This document shows positions 8,578-18,016 of a DNA stretch of 64,000 bases, in pieces; the first letter of the stretch is position 1, and every line of letters starts with the position of its first letter. The stretch comes from Elizabethkingia bruuniana. Its GTDB lineage: Bacteria; Bacteroidota; Bacteroidia; Flavobacteriales; Weeksellaceae. The DNA is taken from contig NZ_CP014337.1 of assembly GCF_002024805.1 (NCBI RefSeq), positions 3,782,001 to 3,846,000 of the forward strand, in the 5' to 3' direction. The translations under genes were made by a program, and so were the position numbers. Below the pieces are notes generated by a model, which worked only from the letters and a program-made list of their open reading frames with translations, was not told the DNA's origin and made no database searches.

Positions 8578-9420
8578 ATGAAGATTCCCATTAGCATCGT
8601 AAAAAAGTCCGGAGATATTGTCGCATTTGATGTCGAAAAACTCATTAATTCACTTAGGCGCGCGTCTGCTGGGGAAAACGTCATTCAGCAAATCGTTGGT
8701 GAGGTTCAGTCCAAGATTTACGAAGGCATGACCACCACAAAGATCTATAAAATTGCTTTTGATTTGTTAAAAAAATATTCCCGCGTAAGTGCTTCAAAAT
8801 ACAAACTCAAAAACGCACTCCTTGAATTGGGTCCCTCGGGTTTTCCTTTTGAAAAATTAGTTGGCAAACTGATGGCACATGAGGGATTTGCCACCGAGGT
8901 TGGGATCATTGTGCCAGGAAATTGCGTATCGCATGAGATAGATGTAATCGCACAGAAAGAAGATAATCATTATTTTATTGAGTGTAAATTTCATAGTGAC
9001 CAAGGAAGGTTTTGCAATGTGAAAATTCCTTTATATGTCAATTCCAGATTTCTGGATGTAGAAAAACAGTGGAAAAAGCAAAAAAGTAATGAAGGAAAAA
9101 TTTCTAAAGGAGGGGTGTATACCAATACAAGATTCACCACCGACGCGATACAATACGGTAAATGTGCAGGTTTACTGATGGCAAGTTGGGACTATCCTCT
9201 TGGTAACGGTTTAAAAGAGAGAATAGACATATCCGGGCTGCACCCATTAACCGCTTTAACGACCCTGACAAAAAACGAAAAAACAAAATTATTAGACATT
9301 GGATTAGTCCTTTGCAGAGAAATTTATGAACAACCGGATGTTTTAAACCAAATTGGAATTTCAAAACCGCGACACAAAAACATTATCGAAGACGCAAAAG
9401 AATTATGCACTCAACACTAA
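8578..9420 (+). CDS. ATP-cone plus Mrr-like endonuclease-fold protein
   Basis: A two-domain protein of 280 residues. Residues 1-85 resemble an ATP-cone (nucleotide-sensing domain of ribonucleotide reductase and NrdR), beginning with IVKKSGDIVAFDVEKL. Residues about 90-200 look like a PD-(D/E)XK restriction-endonuclease fold: E120, D122, E135 and K137 in HEIDVIAQ...YFIECKFH fit the catalytic pattern. It lies 26 bases after the aldolase and 13 before the metallo-hydrolase. The combination suggests nucleotide-gated DNA cleavage or repair, but no function is established here. Confidence 0.8.
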   Translation: MKIPISIVKKSGDIVAFDVEKLINSLRRASAGENVIQQIVGEVQSKIYEGMTTTKIYKIAFDLLKKYSRVSASKYKLKNALLELGPSGFPFEKLVGKLMAHEGFATEVGIIVPGNCVSHEIDVIAQKEDNHYFIECKFHSDQGRFCNVKIPLYVNSRFLDVEKQWKKQKSNEGKISKGGVYTNTRFTTDAIQYGKCAGLLMASWDYPLGNGLKERIDISGLHPLTALTTLTKNEKTKLLDIGLVLCREIYEQPDVLNQIGISKPRHKNIIEDAKELCTQH

Positions 9421-9433
9421 ATCAATCTGACCA

Positions 9434-10807
9434 ATGAAAAATACAAAAATTACCATTCATTTTTTGGGCGCTGCGGGTACAGTAACGGGTTCCAAATATT
9501 TAATCGATACAGGAGCACATCAACTCCTAATCGACTGCGGAGTTTTTCAAGGATTAAAGGAATTACGGCTTAAAAACTGGGAATATCCGCCTGTGGACGT
9601 TTCAGCCATTGATGCCGTTTTATTGACTCATGGCCATTTCGACCACACAGCATACCTTCCCCGATTGGTAAAATATGGTTTTAGTGGATTGGTTTACGGA
9701 ACAAATCCAACTTTGGATATTGCCACAATCATTCTGAACGACAGTGCCAAAATCCAGGAACAGGAAGCAGCGCGAGCCAATAAGGAAGGCTACTCCAAAC
9801 ACAGTCCGGCAGAACCGCTGTATGGTGTGAAGGATGTAGCAAAAACCATTTCCCATTTTAAGGAGGTTCCGCCATCACAGTGGATTCCTTTGTTTGATGG
9901 TGTGAGCGCCCGATTTCAATACAATGGACATATTTTGGGCGCCACCTTTATAGAGTTGGATCTACAGGGAAAACGCTTTGTTTTTTCGGGAGATATTGGA
10001 CGCACAAATGATCTACTGCTATATCCACCCCTGAAACCCGAAAAGGCGGATGTTCTTTTCATAGAGTCAACCTACGGAGGAAGGTTTCATCCGGATGAAG
10101 TGGAAGCGGTTCTGGAGATTGAAAAATTAGTCAACGATACCATTAACCGTGGAGGCAGCGTGTTTATTCCCAGTTTTTCGGTTGAACGTGCTCAACTGAT
10201 GATGCTTATTTTATGGAGGTTGCTTAACGAAAATAAAATACCCAAAGTACCGATAATCATGGACAGTCCGATGGGAGCCAGCATACTCGATCTGTTTTAC
10301 CGTACCAGAGATTGGCACCGGTTAACAACCGACGAATGTGATGAAATGTGCGATCATTTCACGGTGGTCAGCAGCTATCAGGAAACCATGGAGTTGCGGT
10401 CCGACAACAAACCAAAAATTGTTATCGCCGGCAGCGGGATGCTCACCGGTGGCAGAATGCTCAACTATCTTGAAACCCAGGCACAAAACCCTGATAATAC
10501 CCTGCTTTTTGTCGGCTATCAGGCCGAAGGAACCCGTGGAAGAAAACTATTGGATGGTGAGAAAGAACTAAAAGTGTATGGAAAATGGGTTCCTTTCAAT
10601 ATGGAAATAGCGGAAATTGAAGGACTATCTTCACATGCAGACCACAATGAACTCATTGGTTGGATGAATGAAATAACAAATATTCCTGAAAGAATTTTCA
10701 TCGTACATGGAGAAAAGGAAAGCGCAGAAGCGCTGCAGCTGGGCATAAAAGAAACCTACGGCTGGGATTCGCAAATACCGCAACTTTATGATATTGAAGA
10801 ATTATAA
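9434..10807 (+). CDS. MBL-fold beta-CASP metallo-hydrolase (RNase J/CPSF-like)
   Basis: Predicted metal-dependent nuclease of 457 residues. The metallo-beta-lactamase motif HGHFDHTAY begins at His66 (ligands H66, H68, D70, H71), and FSGDIGR supplies a later ligand. A beta-CASP insert follows (segments FIPSFSVERAQ, IVIAGSGMLTGGR), and SSHADHNELIGW near the C-terminus is the RNA-specificity motif region of CPSF/YSH1-like proteins. It is a cytosolic RNA- or DNA-processing enzyme by family. Placed between an endonuclease-fold protein and an NTPase, it may belong to a nucleic-acid or stress module carried by the island. Confidence 0.9.
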   Translation: MKNTKITIHFLGAAGTVTGSKYLIDTGAHQLLIDCGVFQGLKELRLKNWEYPPVDVSAIDAVLLTHGHFDHTAYLPRLVKYGFSGLVYGTNPTLDIATIILNDSAKIQEQEAARANKEGYSKHSPAEPLYGVKDVAKTISHFKEVPPSQWIPLFDGVSARFQYNGHILGATFIELDLQGKRFVFSGDIGRTNDLLLYPPLKPEKADVLFIESTYGGRFHPDEVEAVLEIEKLVNDTINRGGSVFIPSFSVERAQLMMLILWRLLNENKIPKVPIIMDSPMGASILDLFYRTRDWHRLTTDECDEMCDHFTVVSSYQETMELRSDNKPKIVIAGSGMLTGGRMLNYLETQAQNPDNTLLFVGYQAEGTRGRKLLDGEKELKVYGKWVPFNMEIAEIEGLSSHADHNELIGWMNEITNIPERIFIVHGEKESAEALQLGIKETYGWDSQIPQLYDIEEL

Positions 10808-10816
10808 TTTGGAGAG

Positions 10817-11377
10817 ATGAATCATATAACGGACAGTAAAATCAAGCATTCAAATGAGACCAACTGGTATGTGATTACCGGCGGACCCAGTACCGGAAAA
10901 ACAACGACCATTGATTTGCTTCAGAAGCAAGGTTACCTTACGACAATTGAGCACGCCAGGCATTACATTGATACCATGCATAATGAAGGAAATTCTGTTG
11001 AAGAAATCAGAAGCAATAAAACGAAATTTCAATTGGGCGTGTTAGATATGCAGATTGCCCAAGAAGGATCGCTCAATAAGGAGGATATGGTTTTTTTGGA
11101 CAGGGCTATCCCGGACGCAATGGCTTATTATCAATTTTTAAACTTGGATTATGATGAAAAGTTACTTAATGCCGTCAACGGGGTTTCCTACAAAAAAATC
11201 TTTATTCTAGACCGATTGCCGTTTACCAAAGACTATGCGAGAACCGAAAATGAAGACGATCAAAAACTAATTCATCAGTTGATAATAGAAAGCTATACCA
11301 ATCTCGGTTTCACTATCGTTTTTGTTCCGGTTTTGCCTCCCGAAGAAAGAGTGAAATTCATTTTAGATAATTTATGA
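10817..11377 (+). CDS. AAA-type P-loop NTPase/kinase-like protein
   Basis: A 186-residue P-loop protein of the AAA_28 / NadR-like type. Walker A is GGPSTGKTT (residues 22-30). A DRAIPDAMAYY segment (about 96-106) is a family feature resembling the substrate-binding DR motif of small-molecule kinases, and the C-terminal half carries further Asp/Arg-rich loops (DRLPFTKDYAR). No transmembrane segment or DNA-binding domain is seen. It lies 9 bases after the metallo-hydrolase, so the two are almost certainly co-transcribed. The substrate is unknown. Confidence 0.85.
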   Translation: MNHITDSKIKHSNETNWYVITGGPSTGKTTTIDLLQKQGYLTTIEHARHYIDTMHNEGNSVEEIRSNKTKFQLGVLDMQIAQEGSLNKEDMVFLDRAIPDAMAYYQFLNLDYDEKLLNAVNGVSYKKIFILDRLPFTKDYARTENEDDQKLIHQLIIESYTNLGFTIVFVPVLPPEERVKFILDNL

Positions 11378-11423
11378 ACAAAAAATATTCATCCAAATTG
11401 TTAACATATAAGAAATTATTATT

Positions 11424-11996
11424 ATGAAAAATTCAGAACATGATCACAACATGCTTAAGGATACTGATTCAGCAACAGGCAATCATTCCAAACATGAAAT
11501 GGAATCGGGCAAGGAGTCTGTCCAGCACGCGCAAAAAAGCCACGCCTCTGCATACAAAAAGTTGTTTTGGATGCTTCTCATTTCCTTCGTATCCATGTTT
11601 ATATTAATGTATGCGATGGTTGATCGGTTATCCAATGTGATTCCCAATATTAATCAGTTTTATATGGCCGGACTAATGGCTTCTCCTATGTTGATCATCG
11701 AACTGCTGTTAATGGCAAAGATGTATCCCAATAAAAAACTCAATAAGGTACTGATGGGTGTCGGTGTGTTGGCGATGGTGCTGTTTTGGTCTGGCATTCG
11801 GCAGCAGACAGCCGTGGGAGATGTCCAGTTCCTAAAGTCCATGATTCCACACCATGCAGGGGCTATTCTTATGGTCGAAGAAAGTAATCTGGTCGATCCG
11901 GAAGTGAGAAAGTTGGGCGAGGAAATTATCAAAGCACAGGAGGAGGAAATTGCCGTCATGAAGGCGAAAATTAAGGAACTTCAAACCCGGAAGTAA
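11424..11996 (+). CDS. DUF305 membrane protein
   Basis: A 190-residue protein with a His/Lys/Glu-rich N-terminal stretch (residues 1-40), three predicted transmembrane segments (about 46-65, 75-95 and 100-118), and a C-terminal DUF305 helical region with the diagnostic MIPHHAGAILM motif near residue 139. DUF305 proteins occur widely in copper and silver resistance clusters, and the paired histidines are possible metal ligands. It is followed after 37 bases by the copper P-type ATPase. Metal binding at the membrane is an inference. Confidence 0.87.
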   Translation: MKNSEHDHNMLKDTDSATGNHSKHEMESGKESVQHAQKSHASAYKKLFWMLLISFVSMFILMYAMVDRLSNVIPNINQFYMAGLMASPMLIIELLLMAKMYPNKKLNKVLMGVGVLAMVLFWSGIRQQTAVGDVQFLKSMIPHHAGAILMVEESNLVDPEVRKLGEEIIKAQEEEIAVMKAKIKELQTRK

Positions 11997-12033
11997 TCTC
12001 AAATAGCAGAATTTAACACAAAAAAATTGAATT

Positions 12034-14160
12034 ATGAAAAAATACACCTGTCCCATGCATCCCCAGATATTGAAGGACGAACCGGGGAAATGTCCACTTT
12101 GCGGAATGAACTTAATTCCCTTGGGAGGAACCGCCCCAGCTGAAAAAGACGAACACAGCCATCATCATCAGAATCATGATCATCACTCAGAATCTGATAG
12201 TTCAGCGGCGGGATTTGACAAACATGCAGGTCATCATACTCCGGATTTTCTAAAAAGATTCTGGATTACACTGGTACTTTCTGTCCCGGTGCTGCTGCTT
12301 TCCCACATGATTCAGCAGTGGCTTGGTTTCACCATAGCTTTTCAAGGCGATAAATACGTGCTGTTGGTTTTGGGAAGTATTATTTATTTCTACGGTGGAA
12401 TGCCATTTTTCAAAGGGTTTTTGGGTGAAGTGAAAGCCGGAGCTATTGGGATGATGACGCTCGTTGCTGTGGCGATTACCGTAGCTTATGTCTATTCCGT
12501 TGCCGTCGTATTCGGGCTGCCGGGCATGGATTTCTTTTGGGAGCTCGCCACCCTAATTGTCATCATGCTTCTGGGTCACTGGCTCGAAATGCGTTCGCAG
12601 ATGGCTGCTTCAAAAGCGTTGCAATCTCTAGTTGCCTTACTACCAAATGACGTAACCGTCGAGCAGAACGGAAGTCCGGTTAAAATAAAACTGGAACAGC
12701 TGAAAAACGGAGATACCGTAATCATAAGACCGGGCGAAAAAGTCGCCGCTGACGGTCTGATTGTCGAGGGCAGTTCCTATTTAAATGAAAGCATGCTGAC
12801 CGGAGAAAGTGTTCCTGTAAGAAAAGAGTCCGGTGGAAAGGTTATCGCAGGGTCTATCAATGGAGACGGGGCTTTAAAGATAAAAGCAACAGGGGTTGGA
12901 AAGGATTCGTACCTCAATAAGGTCATTAATTTGGTTCAGGATGCGCAGGCAGCAAAGTCGAACACTCAGAATCTGGCGGATAAAGTAGCCAAATGGCTTA
13001 CTATAGTAGCAATTGTGGTGGGAGTAGGAACTTTCGCTTACTGGTACATCACCATGGGAGATTTGGCTTTTGCTCTGGAACGGATGGTAACGGTAATGGT
13101 AACGGCCTGCCCTCATGCTTTAGGAGTGGCAATCCCTCTGGTGGTGGCCATTTCCACTACACTTTCAGCGACAAATGGTTTACTCATCAGAAACCGCACG
13201 GCTTTTGAAACCACCAGAAAATTATCGACCATTATTTTCGATAAAACCGGCACCCTTACGAAAGGTTCCCACACTGTGCAGAAAATCATTCCTCTAACGG
13301 AACACTATTCGGAAAACGATTTACTCCAGTATGCAGCAGCAGTGCAGCAGAACTCCGAACATCACATTGCAAAAGGAATCATGCAGACCCTTTCCGAGAA
13401 AAAACTGGAGCTATGGAAGTCAGATAATTTCCGCTACATGCAGGGAATTGGAGTGACAGGAATCGTAAACGGTAAATCGGTTGTCGCGGCTGGTCCTAAT
13501 TATTTTGTTCAAAACAATAAACAGGTACCTGCCATTCCGGAAGAAATCAACCAGGATGCAGAAACAGTGAACTTTATTTTGATTGATGACGTGCCCGTGG
13601 GTATTGTTTCTTTAGCAGATACCATTCGCGAAGGCGCAAAAGAAGCTATTGACCAACTTCGAAGCATGAACATTAAATCATTCCTGCTTACAGGTGATAA
13701 CGAAAAGGTAGCGGCGGCGGTGTCAAAGCAGTTAGGAATGGACGGATATTTGGCAAATGTACTTCCGCACCACAAACAGGAAAAAGTAAAAGAATTTCAG
13801 GATAAAGGAGAAATCGTTGCCATGACAGGAGACGGCGTAAATGATGCACCGGCTTTGGCAGCAGCAGATGTAGGCATTGCAGTTGGCAGCGGAACTGATG
13901 TTGCTGCCGAAACCGCAGATATTATTCTGGTCAATAGTGACCCTCGAGACGTGGTGAAAATGATAGATTTTGGAAAGAAAACTTACAGCAAGATGATCCA
14001 GAATCTCGTATGGGCAGTGGGCTATAACGTCGTGGCTATTCCACTTGCTGCAGGTGTTCTGTATCCCACATATGTCCTGAGTCCCGCCATGGGCGCAGTG
14101 CTGATGAGTGTCAGTACCATCGTGGTCGCACTTAATGCAAGTTTGTTAAAAATTAAATAA
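12034..14160 (+). CDS. copB: CopB-type copper/silver-translocating P1B ATPase
   Basis: Inner-membrane efflux ATPase of 708 residues. The N-terminus is a heavy-metal-binding domain (YTCPMHP...CPLCGMNLIP, residues 4-28) followed by a His-rich stretch (about 37-67) instead of HMA domains. The transmembrane metal site is CPH (about residues 357-359), which marks the P1B-3 (CopB) class linked to Cu(II)/Ag(I), not the CPC of CopA. The phosphorylation motif DKTGTLTKG is near residue 402, TGES and GDGVNDAPAL are intact, and eight membrane segments can be placed. It is full-length and looks functional. The next gene starts 7 bases later. Confidence 0.93.
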   Translation: MKKYTCPMHPQILKDEPGKCPLCGMNLIPLGGTAPAEKDEHSHHHQNHDHHSESDSSAAGFDKHAGHHTPDFLKRFWITLVLSVPVLLLSHMIQQWLGFTIAFQGDKYVLLVLGSIIYFYGGMPFFKGFLGEVKAGAIGMMTLVAVAITVAYVYSVAVVFGLPGMDFFWELATLIVIMLLGHWLEMRSQMAASKALQSLVALLPNDVTVEQNGSPVKIKLEQLKNGDTVIIRPGEKVAADGLIVEGSSYLNESMLTGESVPVRKESGGKVIAGSINGDGALKIKATGVGKDSYLNKVINLVQDAQAAKSNTQNLADKVAKWLTIVAIVVGVGTFAYWYITMGDLAFALERMVTVMVTACPHALGVAIPLVVAISTTLSATNGLLIRNRTAFETTRKLSTIIFDKTGTLTKGSHTVQKIIPLTEHYSENDLLQYAAAVQQNSEHHIAKGIMQTLSEKKLELWKSDNFRYMQGIGVTGIVNGKSVVAAGPNYFVQNNKQVPAIPEEINQDAETVNFILIDDVPVGIVSLADTIREGAKEAIDQLRSMNIKSFLLTGDNEKVAAAVSKQLGMDGYLANVLPHHKQEKVKEFQDKGEIVAMTGDGVNDAPALAAADVGIAVGSGTDVAAETADIILVNSDPRDVVKMIDFGKKTYSKMIQNLVWAVGYNVVAIPLAAGVLYPTYVLSPAMGAVLMSVSTIVVALNASLLKIK

Positions 14161-14167
14161 TCACAAG

Positions 14168-17083
14168 ATGAAATATATATTTTCGCTCTTTCTATTTATG
14201 GCAATGTCCATAAACAGTTATTCACAGAGCACCAAAACCGTGTACACCTGCCCGATGCATCCGCAGGTCGTGAAATCAGCACCCGGTAACTGCCCCATTT
14301 GCGGTATGACCTTGGTAAAGAAAACCCTTACTGAGAAAAAAACGGCGGCCAAATCCGCGCCCGCTCCTAAAAAGGCCACCGCAGTTAAAAAAACTACGGG
14401 TAAGAAACCTGAAGTGACCCCTGCAAAAACAAAGACAAAAGCGGAAGTTAAAAAACCGGTGATGCCAAAGACTAAAGCAGTACCGAAAGATCCAACAAGC
14501 GTCAAAACGCCGGAACATTCAACAACTGCTCCCCATCCGCATGAAGCAGCGCAAAAGATGTACACCTGTCCGATGCACCCCGAGGTGGTTTCGGACAAAC
14601 CCGGAAAGTGTCCCAAGTGCGGTATGAATCTGGTTCCTCAAAAGGAAAGCGGCCAGCATCAGGGTACCGGCAAAACCCCCGAACATCAAACTTCAGATCC
14701 GCATCAGCATGAAGCAGCGCAAAAAGGTTACACCTGTCCGATGCATCCCGAGGTGATTTCGGACAAACCGGGAAAGTGTCCCAAGTGCGGTATGAATCTG
14801 GTCCCTCAAAAAGGAAAGAAGGAAGATCATTCTGCACATGGAAACATGCAGATGCATAGTGAACACAAAATGGTCATGCCGATGCCTGAAAAGCACCTAA
14901 AAGGCGGACGCAAAGTGACCTACCATCTTTATGTTAAAGACACCCTGGTAAATTTCGCGGGCAAACAAAAACGCGCCATTGCCGTAAACGGGCAGATTCC
15001 GATGCCAAAGCTGGAGTTTTATGAGGGCGATACGGCGGAAGTGATTGTCCATAATTTAATGGATGAAGAAACTTCTCTGCACTGGCACGGTCTTCATCTT
15101 CCAAATAAAGAAGATGGGGTTCCCTGGCTTACCCAGAAACCCATTCCACCACATTCAACCTACACGTATTCGTTTCCGATCATCCAAAACGGAACCCACT
15201 GGTATCACTCACATACTGGTCTGCAGGAGCAGATTGGAATGTATGGGATGATGATTCTGAAAAAACGTCCCGAAGATCCTACTTTCCGACCGGGGATTGA
15301 TGATTTGCCCACGGAGCACCTTATCCTGAGCGAGTGAACAAACCTGAACCCCAATAATGTTCAGCGGATGCTCCGCAATGCGAACGACTGGTTCGCAATC
15401 AAGAAGGGCGCTACGCAGAGCTATTCTGAAGCCATAAAACAGGGACATTTCAAAACCAAGCTTACCAATGAGTGGAAGCGCATGCTGGCCATGGATGTGA
15501 GCGACGTTTACTATGACGCATTTCTGGTTAACGGGAAAACCGAAAGCCAGCTGGCAGGATACAAAGCCGGTGACAAAGTACGGCTGCAAATAGCCAACGG
15601 CGGGGCTTCCTCTTATTTCTGGCTTAATTATGCGGGCGGAAAAATTAAAGTAGTGGCCAGTGACGGACTGGATATTGAACCCGTGGAGGTAGACCGTCTA
15701 ATCCTTGCTGTTTCTGAAACTGTGGATATTGTAGTTGAAATTCCGGAAGAAAACACCTCCTATGAACTCCTCGTTACCCCCGAAGACCGAACGAAATCAG
15801 CATCTGTTTATATTGGAGAAGGCGTCCGTAAATTCCATCATCCATTGCCAAAACTCAAATATTTTGAAGGCATGAAAATGATGAACGATATGATGAAAAT
15901 GAACGGCGACATGAAGGATATGGGCATGGACATGAGTTACCAGACGATGGATATGAATCAGGTGATGTATCCCGAAATCATCGCGGAAAATAATGAAGCA
16001 ATGCCAATGGACAAGATGGACAACAACGATGCGCAAATGGATCATTCAAAGCACCAGATGCCTGCGTCAGGGATTACGACATTGAATTACGGAATGATGA
16101 AGTCGCCCTATGACACTTCACTCCCGAAAGACAGTCTCGTGCGCGAGCTCAAGTTTACCCTTACGGGAAACATGAACCGCTACGTTTGGAGCATGGACGA
16201 TAAAGTTCTGGCAGAATCGGACAAAATATTGGTGAAGAAAGGCGAAATTCTCCGCATTACCCTATTCAATAATTCGATGATGCGCCACCCGATGCACCTG
16301 CACGGATTTGATTTCCGCGTACTCAACAAAAATGGTGTTCAGGCACCCCTCAAAAATGTGTTGGATGTTATGCCCATGGAAACCAATGTCATAGAATTTG
16401 AATCAAAAACGGATGGGGACTGGTTCTTCCACTGTCACATCCTCTATCACATGATGGCGGGGATGAACCGTGTTTTTGCTGTTGGTGATTATCAGAATCC
16501 TTTGCTGCCCGATAAAGCTTCAGCTTACAAAAAGCTCCAGCGCGAAAGTAACATGTGGCACCTTATGGCCGAAAACGATTTTGCTACTAATGGTAACGAC
16601 GGGATGGCGAGGATCTCAAATGCCCGCTGGGAATTGGGAACAGAATGGCGTTTAGGTTACAATCCCCATCACGGCTACGAGGTGGAAACCCAACTCGGCA
16701 GGTATGTGGACCGTATGCAGTGGCTGAAACCATTTATCGGATTTAACTATCGTTATAGAAAGATTGACAGGAATTATATTGAAAAAAACCTTTTTGGACA
16801 GGCATCTACTAAAGATGAAAGAAAAACTTTCAGCGCTGGTATCATGTATAAACTCCCGATGTTGGTGGACCTGCAGGCAGAAATATTTACAGACGGAATT
16901 GTAAGGTTCCAGCTGAAACGTGAAGACATTCCGTTGACTGCGCGTTTGCGCGGGGCATTCATGGTCAATACCGACAAAGAATATATGGCAGGTCTTAAAT
17001 ATATCGTCACAAAAAATATCGGAATCTCAACCCACTACGACAGCGATATGAGCTGGGGTGCAGGGATTACTTTGAATTATTAA
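14168..17083 (+). pseudogene. Multicopper oxidase with three N-terminal metal-binding domains and C-terminal barrel; interrupted by TGA
   Basis: One reading frame of 971 codons is broken only by TGA at 15335-15337; both sides are in the same frame. The first part (14168-15337) has a signal peptide ending in YSQS, three heavy-metal-binding domains (YTCPMHP...), a Lys/Ala/Pro linker, and the first cupredoxin domain with HWHGLH. The second part (from ATG 15368) has the Met-rich loop, HPMHLHGFDFR and HCHILYHMMAGM copper ligands, then about 180 residues resembling a CopB outer-membrane barrel. The stop replaces a position where relatives, as I recall them, have Trp (LSE-W-T). It may be a real nonsense mutation or a base error; no recoding signal is seen. 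Confidence 0.88.
14540..14818 (+). repeat. Tandem duplication of a metal-binding-domain segment (168-bp period)
   Basis: Two nearly identical DNA segments of about 110 bases, starting at 14540 and 14708, each encode HEAAQK plus a heavy-metal-binding domain and NLVPQK. They differ by only a few bases, far less than from the first such domain in the protein (14242-14314). This is a recent in-frame internal duplication that raised the domain count from two to three. Confidence 0.85.
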
Positions 17084-17374
17084 GATACTTGTTGATGAGC
17101 AATGTTTAATAGGGTGCAACACGTTAAATAAAGACCGATTGCACTTTATTTTGCTCGTACGCAGCCAGATATGTAATAAAGGAAGGGGGAAAATACTTAT
17201 TACGAAGAAATTTGAAGTATCAATTTCTAGTCCCTCCCTCTAAAATCAGGGACTAAATCGGGGATTGTTTAATGGTTTATACGATGTCTTATGTTTTTAT
17301 AAAATTATCTAACTTGCTTACTGTCAGCAAAATGATGACTTACATTGCTTTATTGGTTTAAATAAAAACTCCCT
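17084..17374. other. Intergenic gap at the copper/defence boundary
   Basis: No credible gene is present. It contains one perfect 8-bp inverted repeat, TAGTCCCT (17228-17235) and AGGGACTA (17248-17255), not followed by a T-run. Base composition shifts here from the richer copper block to the AT-rich block on the right, so this may be a join between separately acquired segments. Confidence 0.4.
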
Positions 17375-18010
17375 GTGGAACTACATGAGCATTTTGATGA
17401 AATTCACCCAAAAGTTTTAAATTTTTTAAATGACAATGAAGAGAAGATAATTGAGGGCTACGAAGAAAATGACGGGCACCCATTTCAGCATGTCTTTAAT
17501 TCTTTTCTAAATTTATTTAAAGTAAGGTTTCCTCTTGTAACAAATTCAGAAGTTAACATTTTTAGATATTTTTTTGTTGAAAAGTTGCAAAGTCACTTCC
17601 GCAAAGAACTTCAGGACTCAATTGAAGTATGCAGTCAAACATATTTTGGAAATTACTACATAACATTCGTGAAGATAAATCTCGATCCGAAAGATGTTTC
17701 TTCTGTTTATGCCGTTAAACCTAAACTTGACAACCCAAGGATTGCCAAGCAACATGGGGCATTCTTAATTTTTGGTATTAGTCCATCATTATTTACTATT
17801 TTCGGGTTATATAAACCAATGGCTAAATTTAACAAAAAATGGATTGAAAGAGGAAGTAATTCAGATCAACGAATTATTATCGATAAAAAGTCTAATACTC
17901 AAATATTACAACAACTGGAAAGCTTTGGTTTCAACCAAGCTACTTTATTTCCAGAAGTCGATATAGTTGCAAGTTTTGTAAAATTCAAATACTTAAAAAA
18001 ACTGGATTAA
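17375..18010 (+). CDS. FRG-domain-like protein, probably 5'-truncated
   Basis: A 211-residue reading from GTG 17375; the frame is open only from 17366. The C-terminal half has the text of the end of an FRG domain: NPRIAKQHGAFLIFG, then an IIIDKKSNTQILQQLESFG helix and ATLFPEVD. The N-terminal hallmarks (the F-R-G start and the QHxGLPTRLLDW segment) are absent, so this is probably the 3' part of a longer gene cut by recombination at the 17.1-17.4 kb join. FRG proteins are common in phage-defence loci. It ends 6 bases before a nuclease-like gene. Domain identity is tentative. Confidence 0.5.
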   Translation: MELHEHFDEIHPKVLNFLNDNEEKIIEGYEENDGHPFQHVFNSFLNLFKVRFPLVTNSEVNIFRYFFVEKLQSHFRKELQDSIEVCSQTYFGNYYITFVKINLDPKDVSSVYAVKPKLDNPRIAKQHGAFLIFGISPSLFTIFGLYKPMAKFNKKWIERGSNSDQRIIIDKKSNTQILQQLESFGFNQATLFPEVDIVASFVKFKYLKKLD

Positions 18011-18016
18011 TAGATT

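Noticed and set aside
14218-14837. Long minus-strand reading frames across the oxidase 5' region
   Set aside because: They are antisense shadows of the strongly biased plus-strand coding sequence, with no ribosome-binding site or domain text.
15335-15337. TGA in the oxidase read as selenocysteine or as Trp
   Set aside because: No SECIS-like hairpin is evident just after it, and TGA serves as a normal stop in this island (for example 1264-1266).
17228-17255. 8-bp inverted repeat TAGTCCCT/AGGGACTA as a terminator of the oxidase gene
   Set aside because: No T-run follows on either strand, and it lies about 145 bases past the stop.
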